This document shows positions 8,820 to 17,534 of a stretch of DNA of 64,000 bases, in pieces. Position numbers and translations under genes: made by a program. The notes below the pieces were generated by a model. The model had not been told where the DNA came from. It saw only the letters and a program-made list of their open reading frames with translations, and made no database searches. The DNA comes from Streptomyces zhihengii (GTDB lineage Bacteria; Actinomycetota; Actinomycetes; Streptomycetales; Streptomycetaceae): positions 372,001 to 436,000 of the forward strand of contig NZ_JAFEJA010000001.1 of NCBI RefSeq assembly GCF_016919245.1, written 5' to 3'. Within the stretch, counting starts at the first letter, position 1; each line of letters begins with the position of its first letter.

Positions 8820-8828
8820 CCCGCGCGC

Positions 8829-8863
8829 CGGATCCCCGCGAGGCAACGCCTCGCGGGGATCCG
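8829..8863. terminator. Perfect bidirectional stem-loop terminator
   Basis: 16-bp perfect stem (8829-8844 with 8848-8863) and a 3-nt AAC loop, centred between the convergent esterase and ROK genes. It should stop transcription from both sides and is one of the best intrinsic terminators in the window. Confidence 0.85.
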
Positions 8864-8881
8864 TGGCCGCAGGCCGAGCGC

Positions 8882-10171
8882 CTAGCCGAGGACCCGGTCC
8901 TCCAGGGCGGCCCGCCATGCCGGGGGCGCGATGTCCGCCACCGGGGCGGCGCGGCGGCCGCCGCGGGCGAAGAAGTCCGCGAGGGGCAGGGTCGCCGCCC
9001 CGACGGTGACCGCGTCGGGGCCGAGGCGGCCGAGGTCGACGGTGACACGCGAGGCGGGATGCGCCAGCGAGTAGGCGGCGGCGTGGCGCCGGACGTCGTC
9101 GAGGAACCGGGAGCCGAACGCCAGGCCCGCCCAGCCGCCGATCAGGACGCGTTCCGGCTGGAAGAGGTTGACCAGGTCGGAGATCCCCGCCCCGAGGTAC
9201 TCGGCGGTCTGCGTCATCACCGCGTGGGCGACGGGGTCGGGGGCGGTGCCGTCCGGGGGGCAGGCCGCGGCGAGCAGCGCGGTCAGCCGGGTCTCCTCGT
9301 CGACGCCCTCCGGCGGGCGTCCGCCGGCCTCGCGCCAGCGCTCCAGCACGGATTCGGCGCCCGCGTAGGCCTCCAGGCAGCCGGCCGCCCCGCAGCGGCA
9401 GCGGCGTCCGCCGGCCTGCACGGTCAGATGGCCCCATTCGAGGGCTCTGCCCTGGTCGGCGCCCTCGGAGAAGAGGCAGGCGCCGACGCCGGATCCGAAG
9501 AGGACGACGACGGCACTGTGCGCGCCGCGTCCCGCACCGAACCACATCTCGGCCTGGCCGAGGGTCTTGGCGCCGTTGTCGATGAAGTACGGCACGGTGT
9601 CGGGGAGCCGGCACGCGGTGCGCAGCAGCGCTTCGAGGGGCACGGCGTCCCAGCCGATGGTCTGGCCGTGCACCACGGCGCCCCGGCCGGCGGTGCGTTC
9701 GACGATGCCGGGGGTGCCGATGCCGACGCCGAGCAGGCGTTCGGGGGGCACGGCGGCCCGGGTGAGGACCTCGTCGACGCCGCTGCGGATGTGCTCGACG
9801 ATCACCCCGACGTCGTAGGCGGAGTCGGTCAACGGCCTTTCCGCGCGGGCGAGTTCGGTGAGGGTGACGTCGAACAGCTCGACCCGGACCCGGGTCTCGC
9901 CCAGGTCGACGCCGATCATGTGGCCGCCCGCCGGGCTGACCCTGAGCAGGGTGCGGGGACGGCCGCCGTCGGACTCGACGCTGCCGGCCTCCTCCACGAG
10001 GCCCTCGGCGGCGAGTTCGGCGACCACGTTGCTGATGGAGCCCGAACTCAGCCCCGTGACGGGCCCGAGCGCCTGGCGGCTCATCGGTCCGTCGAAATAC
10101 AACCGTTGCAATACCGCCGCACGGTTGCCCCTGCGCAGGTCATTCACCGTGCGCCTGGTCCGCTGGGCCAT
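8882..10171 (-). CDS. ROK-family transcriptional regulator (sugar-operon repressor)
   Basis: 429-aa ROK repressor. The N-terminal winged HTH spans about residues 10-70 (NRAAVLQRLYFDGPMSRQAL, then LSSGSISNVVAELAAEGLVEE). The sugar-kinase-like domain follows, with the ATP-fold motif GVDLGETRVRVE and the ROK signature EWGHLTV plus the zinc knuckle CRCGAAGCLEAY. The ATG at 10171 follows GGAAGGAG at good spacing. It is divergent from the sugar ABC importer and probably represses it by binding the GCTTAA dyad between them. The inducer would be the sugar, or a breakdown product, handled by the importer and the GH1 enzyme. Confidence 0.88.
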   Translation of the reverse strand: MAQRTRRTVNDLRRGNRAAVLQRLYFDGPMSRQALGPVTGLSSGSISNVVAELAAEGLVEEAGSVESDGGRPRTLLRVSPAGGHMIGVDLGETRVRVELFDVTLTELARAERPLTDSAYDVGVIVEHIRSGVDEVLTRAAVPPERLLGVGIGTPGIVERTAGRGAVVHGQTIGWDAVPLEALLRTACRLPDTVPYFIDNGAKTLGQAEMWFGAGRGAHSAVVVLFGSGVGACLFSEGADQGRALEWGHLTVQAGGRRCRCGAAGCLEAYAGAESVLERWREAGGRPPEGVDEETRLTALLAAACPPDGTAPDPVAHAVMTQTAEYLGAGISDLVNLFQPERVLIGGWAGLAFGSRFLDDVRRHAAAYSLAHPASRVTVDLGRLGPDAVTVGAATLPLADFFARGGRRAAPVADIAPPAWRAALEDRVLG

Positions 10172-10222
10172 CGTGACTCCTTCCCGGACTGCCTTCGCGG
10201 CAACATACCTTCGTTCACCCTC

Positions 10223-10268
10223 TTGACGCGACCTTTCGGCGAAGCTTAACTCACGTCCTAAATTAAGC
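10223..10268 (+). promoter_or_regulatory. Promoter and putative ROK operator of the sugar importer
   Basis: The inverted repeat GCTTAA-N13-TTAAGC (10244-10249 and 10263-10268) lies in an AT-rich patch between the divergent ROK and importer genes. A possible promoter overlaps it: TTGACG at 10223-10228 and TTAACT at 10246-10251, 17 nt apart, so a bound repressor would cover the -10. The box assignment is inference. Confidence 0.5.
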
Positions 10269-10361
10269 CCTGAGGGCGTTCGGGAGTCGAACGCCGTAGC
10301 CATCCGGCCTCTCCGTCCCTCACGGCTTTCGTCGCTCCTGAGGAAAGGGACACCTGGAGCC

Positions 10362-11678
10362 ATGCGAAGAATCCGGGCAGCCGCCAGTGGCGCGGTCGTC
10401 GTCTCCCTGCTCGCCGCCGCCACCGCCTGCGGCGGCGGGTCGTCCACCGATGGGGGATCGAACGAGTCGCCCAAGACCCTGACCTACTGGGCCTCCAACC
10501 AGGGCCCGAACATCGAGGCCGACAAGAAGATCCTCCAGCCCGAGCTCGACAAGTTCGAGAAGCAGACGGGCATCAAGGTCAAGCTGGAGGTCGTGCCCTG
10601 GTCCGACCTGCTCACCCGGATCATGACGGCGACGACCTCGGGCCAGGGCCCGGACGTCCTGAACATCGGAAACACCTGGTCGGCGTCGCTCCAGGCCACC
10701 GGCGCACTGCTGCCCTGGGACGAGAAGAACCTCGCGAAGATCGGCGGCAGGGACCGGTTCGTGGACTCGGCGCTCGGGTCCACCGGCGCCGAGGGCCAGG
10801 ACCCGGCGGCCGTGCCGCTGTACTCGATGGCGTACGCGCTCTACTACAACAAGAAGATGTTCGCCGAGGCGGGCGTCGACAAGCCCCCGGCCACCTGGGA
10901 CGAGCTCGTCGCCACCGGCAGGAAGATCTCCAAGGACGACAAGTGGGGTCTGGGCGCCGAGGGCTCCAACCTCTCCAACAACATCCACCAGGTGTTCGTC
11001 CTCGGCAAGCAGCACGGCGCCGACTTCTTCGACGCCGAGGGCAAGGCCGACTTCACCAGCGACGGCGCGGTCAAGGCCGTGAAGCAGTACGTCGACCTGA
11101 TGGCCACCGACAAGGTCGTCGCCCCCGGCAACGCGGAGTACGCGCAGAACCAGTCCCTCAGCGACTTCTCCAAGGGGAAGACCGCGATGGTGCTGTGGCA
11201 GGCCGCCGCCACCACCTTCAAGGCCCAGGGCATGAAGGACGAGGACTGGGGCGTCGCGCCGGTCCCGGTCCAGTCGGGCACGCCCGGCCAGGACACCAGC
11301 GTCAACTCGATGGTCGCCGGCATCAACATGGCCGTCTTCAAGAACACCAAGAACCTCGACGGCGCGCTCGAGTTCGTGAAGTTCATGACCAGCGACGAGG
11401 AGCAGAAGCACCTCTGCTCGACCTACGGCTCCATCCCGCCGGTCAAGGCGGCGCAGAGCGACCCGGCGTTCGACCGGCCCGAGCTCAAGGTGCTCCGCGA
11501 CACCCTTGCGACGAGCGCGGCCGCCCTGCCGCAGGTGCCCAACGAGTCGCAGTTCGAGACCGCCGTCGGCACCGCCGTGAAGAACCTCTTCGCCCAGGCG
11601 GCGTCCGGCAAGCAGCCCACCGACGCGGACGTCAAGGCCGAGCTGACCAAGGCTCAGCAGCAGATGGCCGGGCAGTGA
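10362..11678 (+). CDS. Sugar ABC transporter substrate-binding lipoprotein (family 1)
   Basis: 438-aa extracellular solute-binding protein of the CebE/MalE type. A lipoprotein signal peptide with lipobox ATAC puts Cys23 at the membrane anchor, followed by a Gly/Ser tether. The mature part shows the family pattern of TLTYWAS, an aromatic-rich face (YSMAYALYYNKKMFAEAG) and PPATWDELVATGRKI. It is the first gene of an importer-permease-permease-glucosidase operon. With the GH1 enzyme downstream, the ligand is probably a beta-linked disaccharide or short oligosaccharide. No ATPase is encoded here, so a shared MsiK-like ATPase elsewhere is expected. Confidence 0.9.
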   Translation: MRRIRAAASGAVVVSLLAAATACGGGSSTDGGSNESPKTLTYWASNQGPNIEADKKILQPELDKFEKQTGIKVKLEVVPWSDLLTRIMTATTSGQGPDVLNIGNTWSASLQATGALLPWDEKNLAKIGGRDRFVDSALGSTGAEGQDPAAVPLYSMAYALYYNKKMFAEAGVDKPPATWDELVATGRKISKDDKWGLGAEGSNLSNNIHQVFVLGKQHGADFFDAEGKADFTSDGAVKAVKQYVDLMATDKVVAPGNAEYAQNQSLSDFSKGKTAMVLWQAAATTFKAQGMKDEDWGVAPVPVQSGTPGQDTSVNSMVAGINMAVFKNTKNLDGALEFVKFMTSDEEQKHLCSTYGSIPPVKAAQSDPAFDRPELKVLRDTLATSAAALPQVPNESQFETAVGTAVKNLFAQAASGKQPTDADVKAELTKAQQQMAGQ

Positions 11679-11692
11679 GCGGTGCTTCTGCC

Positions 11693-12688
11693 ATGACCAC
11701 CACCATCAGCACACCGGCCGGACAGGCCGGGGTGCGGGGGAAGGCCCCCGGGACGGCGCGAGGCCCGCGCCGCCCCGGGCGGCTCCGCCGCATCGGACTG
11801 CCGTACCTCCTGCTCCTGCCCGCACTCGCGCTGGAACTGCTCGTCCATCTGGTCCCGATCGTCATCGGCTTCGTCATGAGCTTCAAGGAGCTCACGCAGT
11901 TCTACCTGCGGGACTGGACGGCGGCGCCGTGGACGGCGTTCGACAACTTCTCCGTCGCCGTCGACTTCGACGCGCCCGTGGGCCGGGGACTGCTCCACTC
12001 CTTCTGGATCACCTGTCTGTTCACCGTCCTGTCCGTCGGCCTGTGCTGGCTGCTCGGCACCACGGCGGCCGTGTACATGCAGGAGACGTTCGCCGGGCGC
12101 GGCCTGCTGCGCGCCCTGTTCCTGGTGCCGTACGCGCTGCCCGTGTACGCGGCGGTGATCACCTGGGCGTTCATGTTCCAGCGGGACAACGGCCTGATCA
12201 ACCACGTCCTGCACGACCAGCTCGGGCTCACCGACGGGCGGCCGTTCTGGCTGATCGGGGACAACAGCTTCTTCGCCCTGCTCACCGTCTCGGTGTGGAA
12301 GGGCTGGCCGTTCGCCTTCCTGATCGTCATGGCCGGACTCCAGAACATCCCCAAGGAGCTGTACGAGGCCGCCGCCCTGGACGGCGCCGGCATGTGGCAG
12401 CAGATCCGGCGCATCACCCTGCCGTCGCTGGCCCCGGTCAACCAGGTCCTCGTACTGGTGCTCTTCCTGTGGACCTTCAACGACTTCAACACGCCCTTCG
12501 TGCTGTTCGGCAAAGCGGCGCCGGAGGCGGCGGACCTCATATCCGTGCACATCTACCAGTCGTCGTTCGCCACCTGGAACTTCGGCACCGGGGCGGCCAT
12601 GTCCGTACTGCTGCTCGGCTTCCTGCTGCTGGTGACGGGCGTGTACCTGTTCTTCACCTCCCGAGGTCGGAAGGTCTCCCATGTCTAG
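11693..12688 (+). CDS. Sugar ABC transporter permease (CebF/MalF type)
   Basis: 331-aa inner-membrane permease with about six transmembrane segments. The first is LPYLLLLPALALELLVHL. The ATPase-docking EAA loop reads EAAALDGAGMWQQIRRITLP. The start is ambiguous: ATG 11693 is used here, but an in-frame GTG at 11675 overlaps the stop of the binding-protein gene (GTGA) and would allow translational coupling. Neither has a strong ribosome site. It forms the heterodimeric pore with the next gene. Confidence 0.9.
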   Translation: MTTTISTPAGQAGVRGKAPGTARGPRRPGRLRRIGLPYLLLLPALALELLVHLVPIVIGFVMSFKELTQFYLRDWTAAPWTAFDNFSVAVDFDAPVGRGLLHSFWITCLFTVLSVGLCWLLGTTAAVYMQETFAGRGLLRALFLVPYALPVYAAVITWAFMFQRDNGLINHVLHDQLGLTDGRPFWLIGDNSFFALLTVSVWKGWPFAFLIVMAGLQNIPKELYEAAALDGAGMWQQIRRITLPSLAPVNQVLVLVLFLWTFNDFNTPFVLFGKAAPEAADLISVHIYQSSFATWNFGTGAAMSVLLLGFLLLVTGVYLFFTSRGRKVSHV

Positions 12689-13568
12689 TCACGCCTCCCG
12701 CGGCGGCCGCCCCGCCGTCCGGTCGCCGATGGCGGCGCCCCGTTCCTTCGTGTGGTCCCGGCGGATCTTCCTGACCGTGCTCGCCGCGTTCGTCGCACTG
12801 CCGGTGTTCGTGATGGTCTCCAGCTCGCTCAAGCCGCTCCAGGACGTCACCGGCGAGTTCCGGTGGATCCCCAGCGGACTGACGATCCGGCCGTACTTCG
12901 ACATCTGGGAGACGGTGCCGCTCGCCGACTACTTCGTCAACTCGCTGATCGTGGCGGGCGCGGCGACGGTGTGCTCGGTGGTGATCGCGGTGTTCGCCGC
13001 GTACGCGGTGAGCCGCTACACCTTCCGCGGCAAGCGGGTGTTCACGGTGACCGTGCTCTCCACCCAGATGTTCCCCGGCATCCTCTTCCTGCTGCCGCTC
13101 TTCCTCATCTACGTCAACATCGGCAACGCCACCGGCATCGCGCTCTTCGGCTCGCGGGGCGGCCTGATCCTCACCTATCTGACCTTCTCGCTGCCGTTCT
13201 CGATCTGGATGCTGATCGGGTACTTCGAGTCCGTGCCGAGAGACCTGGACGAGGCGGCGACCGTGGACGGCTGCGGCCCGATCGGCGCGCTGTTCCGGGT
13301 GGTCGTGCCCGCCGCGATCCCCGGCATCGTGGCGGTGGCGGTCTACGCCTTCATGACGGCCTGGGGAGAGGTGCTCTTCGCCTCCGTCATGACCAACGAG
13401 ACCACCCGCACCCTGGCCGTCGGCCTGCAGGGCTACTCCACCCAGAACGACGTGTACTGGAACCAGATCATGGCGGCCTCGCTCGTCGTCAGCATCCCGG
13501 TGGTGGCCGGCTTCCTGCTGCTCCAGCGCTACCTGGTGACCGGCCTGACCGCCGGGGCGGTCAAGTGA
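12681..13568 (+). CDS. Sugar ABC transporter permease (CebG/MalG type)
   Basis: 295-aa second permease with six predicted transmembrane helices and the EAA loop [21 protein letters not shown]. It starts at ATG 12681, 8 bases inside the previous gene, with GGAAGG upstream, so the two permeases are co-translated. The C-terminus is typical of the MalG branch ([14 protein letters not shown]). It works with the preceding permease and an ATPase encoded elsewhere. Confidence 0.9.
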   Translation: MSSHASRGGRPAVRSPMAAPRSFVWSRRIFLTVLAAFVALPVFVMVSSSLKPLQDVTGEFRWIPSGLTIRPYFDIWETVPLADYFVNSLIVAGAATVCSVVIAVFAAYAVSRYTFRGKRVFTVTVLSTQMFPGILFLLPLFLIYVNIGNATGIALFGSRGGLILTYLTFSLPFSIWMLIGYFESVPRDLDEAATVDGCGPIGALFRVVVPAAIPGIVAVAVYAFMTAWGEVLFASVMTNETTRTLAVGLQGYSTQNDVYWNQIMAASLVVSIPVVAGFLLLQRYLVTGLTAGAVK

Positions 13569-13614
13569 CCCCCCGCCGTGCCGGCACCCCCCTCCCCTGT
13601 CTGAAAGGACGTCC

Positions 13615-14988
13615 GTGACCAAGCCCATCGACCTCGCCGCGCTCCCGCACGACTTCGCCTGGGGCACCGCCACATCGGCGTACCAGATCGAGGGCGCCGT
13701 CGCCGAGGACGGCCGCTCCCCGTCGATCTGGGACACGTTCTCGCACACCCCCGGGAAGATCGACAACGACGATCACGGCGACACCGCCTGCGACCACTAC
13801 CACCGCTGGCGCGAGGACATCGCGCTGATGAAGGAGCTGGGCACCAACGCCTACCGCTTCTCCGCGGCCTGGCCCCGGGTCGTCCCCGGCGGCGACGGCC
13901 CGGTCAACGACCGGGGCCTGGACTTCTACGACCGGCTGGTGGACGGCCTGCTGGAGGCGGGCATCACGCCGAGCCTGACCGTCTACCACTGGGACCTGCC
14001 CCAGGCCCTCCAGGACCGGGGCGGCTGGCCCGAGCGGGACACCGCCCACCACCTCGCCGCCTACGCCGGCGCCCTCGCCGAGCGCCTCGGCGACCGCGTC
14101 ACCCAGTGGGCCACGCTCAACGAGCCGCTCTGCTCCGCGTGGATCGGCCACCTGGAGGGCCGGATGGCGCCGGGCGTCAGCGACCTGCCCACCGCCGTCC
14201 GCGCCTCCTACCACCTGCTGCTCGGTCACGGGCTCGCCGCGCAGGCGATCCGCGCGGCGGCGCCCGGGGCGCAGGTCGGCATCGTCAACAACCTCTCCAC
14301 GGTGACGCCCGCGTCCGACCGCCCCGAGGACGTGGCAGCGGCCCGGCGGATGGACGGCCACACCAACCGCTGGTGGCTCGACCCGGTGCACGGCCGCGGA
14401 TTCCCCGAGGACATGGTCGAGCTGTACGGCGTGGACCTGCCCGTGCGCGACGGCGACCTGGAGATCATCGGGGGCGGGCTCGACTGGCTCGGGCTCAACT
14501 ACTACTTCCCGGCGGTCGTCGCCGACGACCCGGCCGGCCCGGCACCGTACGCCCGGCAGGTCCGCCGGCCGGGCGTGCCGCGCACCGGCATGGACTGGGA
14601 GATCGAGGCCGAGGGCATCGAGACGCTGCTGCTGCGCCTCACCGAGGAGTACGGCGCCCGGAAGCTCTACGTCACCGAGAACGGCTCGGCCTACCCGGAC
14701 GTGGTGGGCGCGGACGGCACGGTGGACGACCCGGAGCGGGCCGACTACCTGCTGAGCCACCTCGCCGCGTGCGCGAGCGCCGCGCGCAAGGGGGCCCCGC
14801 TGGCCGGGTACTACGCCTGGTCCCTGCTGGACAACTTCGAGTGGGCGTACGGCTACGACAAGCGTTTCGGCCTCGTCCACGTCGACTACAAGACCCAGGC
14901 GCGCACCGTGAAGGGCAGCGGGCGCGGCTACGCGGAGGTCATCCGCGAGCACCGGGCTGCACTGGAGAGCGCTCACCACGCAGCCTGA
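13615..14988 (+). CDS. GH1 beta-glucosidase
   Basis: 457-aa glycoside hydrolase family 1 enzyme, full length and cytoplasmic. The N-terminal signature is [15 protein letters not shown]. The acid/base Glu170 lies in TLNEPL and the nucleophile Glu355 in YVTENGS. It should cleave beta-linked di- or oligosaccharides (cellobiose-like, or aryl-beta-glucosides) brought in by the transporter encoded just upstream. The GTG at 13615 follows GAAAGG. Gene order resembles the cebEFG-bglC loci of streptomycetes, but the divergent repressor here is a ROK protein. A near-palindromic LacI-type box lies inside its last codons (see findings). Confidence 0.93.
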   Translation: MTKPIDLAALPHDFAWGTATSAYQIEGAVAEDGRSPSIWDTFSHTPGKIDNDDHGDTACDHYHRWREDIALMKELGTNAYRFSAAWPRVVPGGDGPVNDRGLDFYDRLVDGLLEAGITPSLTVYHWDLPQALQDRGGWPERDTAHHLAAYAGALAERLGDRVTQWATLNEPLCSAWIGHLEGRMAPGVSDLPTAVRASYHLLLGHGLAAQAIRAAAPGAQVGIVNNLSTVTPASDRPEDVAAARRMDGHTNRWWLDPVHGRGFPEDMVELYGVDLPVRDGDLEIIGGGLDWLGLNYYFPAVVADDPAGPAPYARQVRRPGVPRTGMDWEIEAEGIETLLLRLTEEYGARKLYVTENGSAYPDVVGADGTVDDPERADYLLSHLAACASAARKGAPLAGYYAWSLLDNFEWAYGYDKRFGLVHVDYKTQARTVKGSGRGYAEVIREHRAALESAHHAA

Positions 14989-15328
14989 CGCGGCCGGGCC
15001 CGGTCCGCCGGGGCGGCGGGCCGGTCCTTCCCTCCGGGGAGGCCGGCCCGCCGGCAGCGCCGCACGAGGGGGCCCGCGCCGGCGCCACCGGCCCGACGCC
15101 GAAGGCCCCCGCCGGCCACGGCGCCGTCGGCGGTCTTCCGTGCACCTCGCGCGGCTGACGACGCGACCGGGCCGCACCGCGGCGCGGCGCTCGACGAGAA
15201 CCGCCCGGCCGCCCTGATCCGCCGGGCCCCCGGTACGCCGATCCGGGGGCCCGGTACGCCGGGGCCCGCCCCGTCCCCGTCCTCCGGGGCCGGGCGGGCC
15301 CCGGTTCCCGTGTGTCCGGGGGTTCGTG
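14989..15328. other. Non-coding gap holding the GH1 terminator
   Basis: About 340 bases between the convergent GH1 and LacI genes. I see no gene. It is extremely GC-rich with several overlapping stem-loops. The best is at 15015-15052. Confidence 0.5.
15015..15052 (+). terminator. Nested stem-loop terminator of the sugar operon
   Basis: GGCGGGCCGG (15015-15024) pairs with CCGGCCCGCC (15043-15052). Inside the loop CCTCC and GGAGG (15031-15042) form a second stem. It starts 27 bases past the beta-glucosidase stop codon. Confidence 0.6.
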
Positions 15329-16369
15329 TCAGGCGGAGGCGCGCACGATCAGCTCGGGGTCGAAGACGAGCGAGGTGGGCTCGGTCCGGGCGCCGCGGAT
15401 GTGCTCGTCGAGCAGCTCCGCCATGGCGGCGGCCATCCGCTCCACCGGCTGGCGGACGGTCGTCAGCGGCGGCCGGCACACCGCGGCGGCGCTGGAGTCG
15501 TCGAAGCCGACGACCGCGACGTCCTCGGGGACCCGCAGCCCGCGCTCGCGCAGCACCTGGATCGCGCCCTGCGCCATCAGGTCGTTGGCGGCGAACACCC
15601 CGTCGATGCCGGGGTGTTCGTCCAGCAGCCGGATCATCGCCGAGACACCGCTCTGGAGGGTGAAGCCGCCTTCGGCGACCGGCACCCAGGGGTGGCCGCG
15701 GCGGGCCAGGGCGTCCCGGAAACCGGCGAGCCGCTCCTGTCCCGCGGGCACGTCCTGGGGACCGGAGACGGTGCCGACGCGGCGGCAGCCCCGGTCGAGG
15801 AGGTGGTCGGCGGCGAGCCGCGCGCCGTCCCGGTGGGCGAGGTCGACATAGCTCAGCGGCACGGAGTGGGCGGGCCGGGCGAACAGCACGGCGGGCAGAC
15901 GGGCCTCGGCCAGCAGCCCCGGCAGCGGATCGTCCGCGTGGGTGGAGACGACGAGCGCCCCGTCGGCACTGCCCTGCTTGAGGTAGGCGATCGCCTGGGC
16001 CCGGGCGGCGCTCGTCTCGGCGAACATCAGCACCGGGTGCATCGAGCGCCCCCGCAGGAAGCCGACCACCCCGCTGACCACCCGGCCGAAGAAGGGGTCG
16101 GCGAACACCCGGGCGGCGAAGGCGTCCTGCTCGTCCTCACCCGCGTCGCCCGCCCCGGAGACGATCAGCGCGATCGTCTCGGCGCGCCGGGTGACGAGCG
16201 AGCGCGCGGCCCGGTTGGGGGCGTAGCCGGTGCGCTCGATGGCCTGGCGCACGGAGTCCTGGATGTGCGGATCGACGTTGCGGATCCCGTTGATGACCCG
16301 GGAGACGGTCGCCCGTGAGACTCCGGCCTCGCGTGCCACGTCCTCCAGTGTCGGGACCTGTCTGTTCAT
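15329..16369 (-). CDS. LacI-family transcriptional regulator
   Basis: 346-aa LacI/GalR repressor. The N-terminal HTH is textbook (TLEDVAREAGVSRATVSRVING, hinge YAPNRAARSLV), followed by the periplasmic-binding-like sugar domain ending RQPVERMAAAMAELL. ATG 16369. It converges on the sugar operon and is upstream-adjacent to the secreted-protein gene of the polysaccharide operon. A perfect 10-bp palindrome with the GAGCGCTC core lies 35 bases before its start, suggesting autoregulation. It is the second sugar-type regulator at this locus besides the ROK protein. Confidence 0.9.
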   Translation of the reverse strand: MNRQVPTLEDVAREAGVSRATVSRVINGIRNVDPHIQDSVRQAIERTGYAPNRAARSLVTRRAETIALIVSGAGDAGEDEQDAFAARVFADPFFGRVVSGVVGFLRGRSMHPVLMFAETSAARAQAIAYLKQGSADGALVVSTHADDPLPGLLAEARLPAVLFARPAHSVPLSYVDLAHRDGARLAADHLLDRGCRRVGTVSGPQDVPAGQERLAGFRDALARRGHPWVPVAEGGFTLQSGVSAMIRLLDEHPGIDGVFAANDLMAQGAIQVLRERGLRVPEDVAVVGFDDSSAAAVCRPPLTTVRQPVERMAAAMAELLDEHIRGARTEPTSLVFDPELIVRASA

Positions 16370-16404
16370 GTCCGCACCCTAGCGTTCTGCCCGGCCAGAG
16401 GCAT

Positions 16405-16414
16405 AGAGCGCTCT
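16405..16414. promoter_or_regulatory. Putative LacI-family operator (CebR-like core)
   Basis: Perfect palindrome AGAGCGCTCT in front of the LacI gene. The GAGCGCTC core is that of the CebR/BglR-type operator (TGGGAGCGCTCCCA) described in streptomycetes. The core 8-mer also occurs by chance in coding DNA of this GC content, so position is the main support. Confidence 0.45.
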
Positions 16415-16547
16415 CCCGGGACGGTGCGGGCCTGCGGCGGAGGGGCCCGCCGGGGCGGGTCCCGGGGAAAGCGGGGCGGGGCCGGGCGGGTCCGGGGGCG
16501 GGGCGGGGCCGGGCGGGCGGGGGCCGGGCGGGCGGAGGCCGTCAGCC

Positions 16548-17534
16548 CTACCCGAGGCCGGGCAGCCGGGACCTGCGCACCGTGAACCGGTCGAAGACCA
16601 GGGAGGTGTTGTCCCCGCGCAGCCCGACACCGCCGGGGCCGCCCAGCGCGCCCGGCGCGGTGTCGACCGTCCGCAGCACCGGTCGGCCGTCCACCGCGAG
16701 ACGGATCAGCACACCGCCCCTGACGGTGCGCGCCAGGGCGCTGACCCGGTGCCACCGCCCGTACGGGACGGGGTGCCGGGCCTCGGCGAGGGTGCGGTAG
16801 ACGCCCTCGCCGCCCGGCACCGCGGGACTCTTGCGCTTGAGCACCACCACGCCGTCGCGGCGGCGGAAGCTGAGCGCGTACAGCTCGTCGGGGCTGCGGT
16901 AGCGCAGCCACAGATGCGCGCCGTCCCAGTCCCGCGCGGGGGTGCCGGGGGTGGTGACCGGGGGCTCCACCAGGGCGCGGAAGGTGACGGCGACGTCCTG
17001 GAGGTCCCGTCGGCGGGTGACCAGGCGGAAGACGCACGAGCCGGTGCCGTCGGACGAACGGGCGTCGGGCGAGCGGTCGTCGGGGACGCCCGTCCAGCCG
17101 TACGTCCAGCGGGCGAAGAGGGATCCGCTGGTCACGTCCCAGTCGGGGTGGAGGCGGGCCCGCGGGTCCCCGGGGCGGCGGAAGGCGTACTCGTTGGTGA
17201 CCAGTCCGTCGGCGGGGAAGCGCGAGCGGAAGGACACGGGGTCGGGCGGGAAGGGCGGCCGGCCGGCCGCCGGATCGCTTCCGCCGGAGGCCGGGGAGGT
17301 TCCGCCGGGGGCCGGATCGCTTCCGCCGGAGGCCGGGGAGGTTCCGCCGGGGGCCGGATCGCTTCCGGCGGGGGCCGGCGACGGGGCCGGGGCCGGCGCG
17401 GTGGAATCCGCGGCCGGGGCCGGGGAGGTGCCGGCGCCGTGGGCGGCGGCGGCCGTGCCGGCGGCCGACGCGGCGACGGCCGCGGCGAGCAGCGCCCTGC
17501 GGCCGAGCGGGCCGCGCGCCTCGGGCGGTTTCAT
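16548..17534 (-). CDS. Secreted beta-sandwich (LamG/GH16-like) protein, last gene of the polysaccharide operon
   Basis: 328-aa exported protein. The N-terminus has a twin-arginine-like signal (GRRALLAAAVAASAAG), then a roughly 70-residue Ala/Pro/Gly/Ser linker with a 14-residue repeat. The folded C-terminal domain resembles concanavalin-like sugar-binding or hydrolase modules (DGAHLWLRYRSPDELYALSF, HRVSALARTVRGGVLIRLAVDG). ATG 17534 follows GGAAGGA and overlaps the stop of the deacetylase gene by 4 nt (ATGA). The C-terminal domain is related in style to the C-terminal half of the deacetylase product, so both probably bind the same extracellular polymer. No catalytic residues could be assigned. 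Confidence 0.75.
   Translation of the reverse strand: MKPPEARGPLGRRALLAAAVAASAAGTAAAAHGAGTSPAPAADSTAPAPAPSPAPAGSDPAPGGTSPASGGSDPAPGGTSPASGGSDPAAGRPPFPPDPVSFRSRFPADGLVTNEYAFRRPGDPRARLHPDWDVTSGSLFARWTYGWTGVPDDRSPDARSSDGTGSCVFRLVTRRRDLQDVAVTFRALVEPPVTTPGTPARDWDGAHLWLRYRSPDELYALSFRRRDGVVVLKRKSPAVPGGEGVYRTLAEARHPVPYGRWHRVSALARTVRGGVLIRLAVDGRPVLRTVDTAPGALGGPGGVGLRGDNTSLVFDRFTVRRSRLPGLG
17281..17364. repeat. Two in-frame copies of a 42-bp repeat
   Basis: 17281-17322 and 17323-17364 are identical or nearly so, with partial copies on each side. Each unit encodes 14 residues of a Gly/Ser/Asp/Pro linker in the secreted protein. Because 42 is a multiple of three, copy number can vary without a frameshift, changing linker length. 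Confidence 0.85.
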
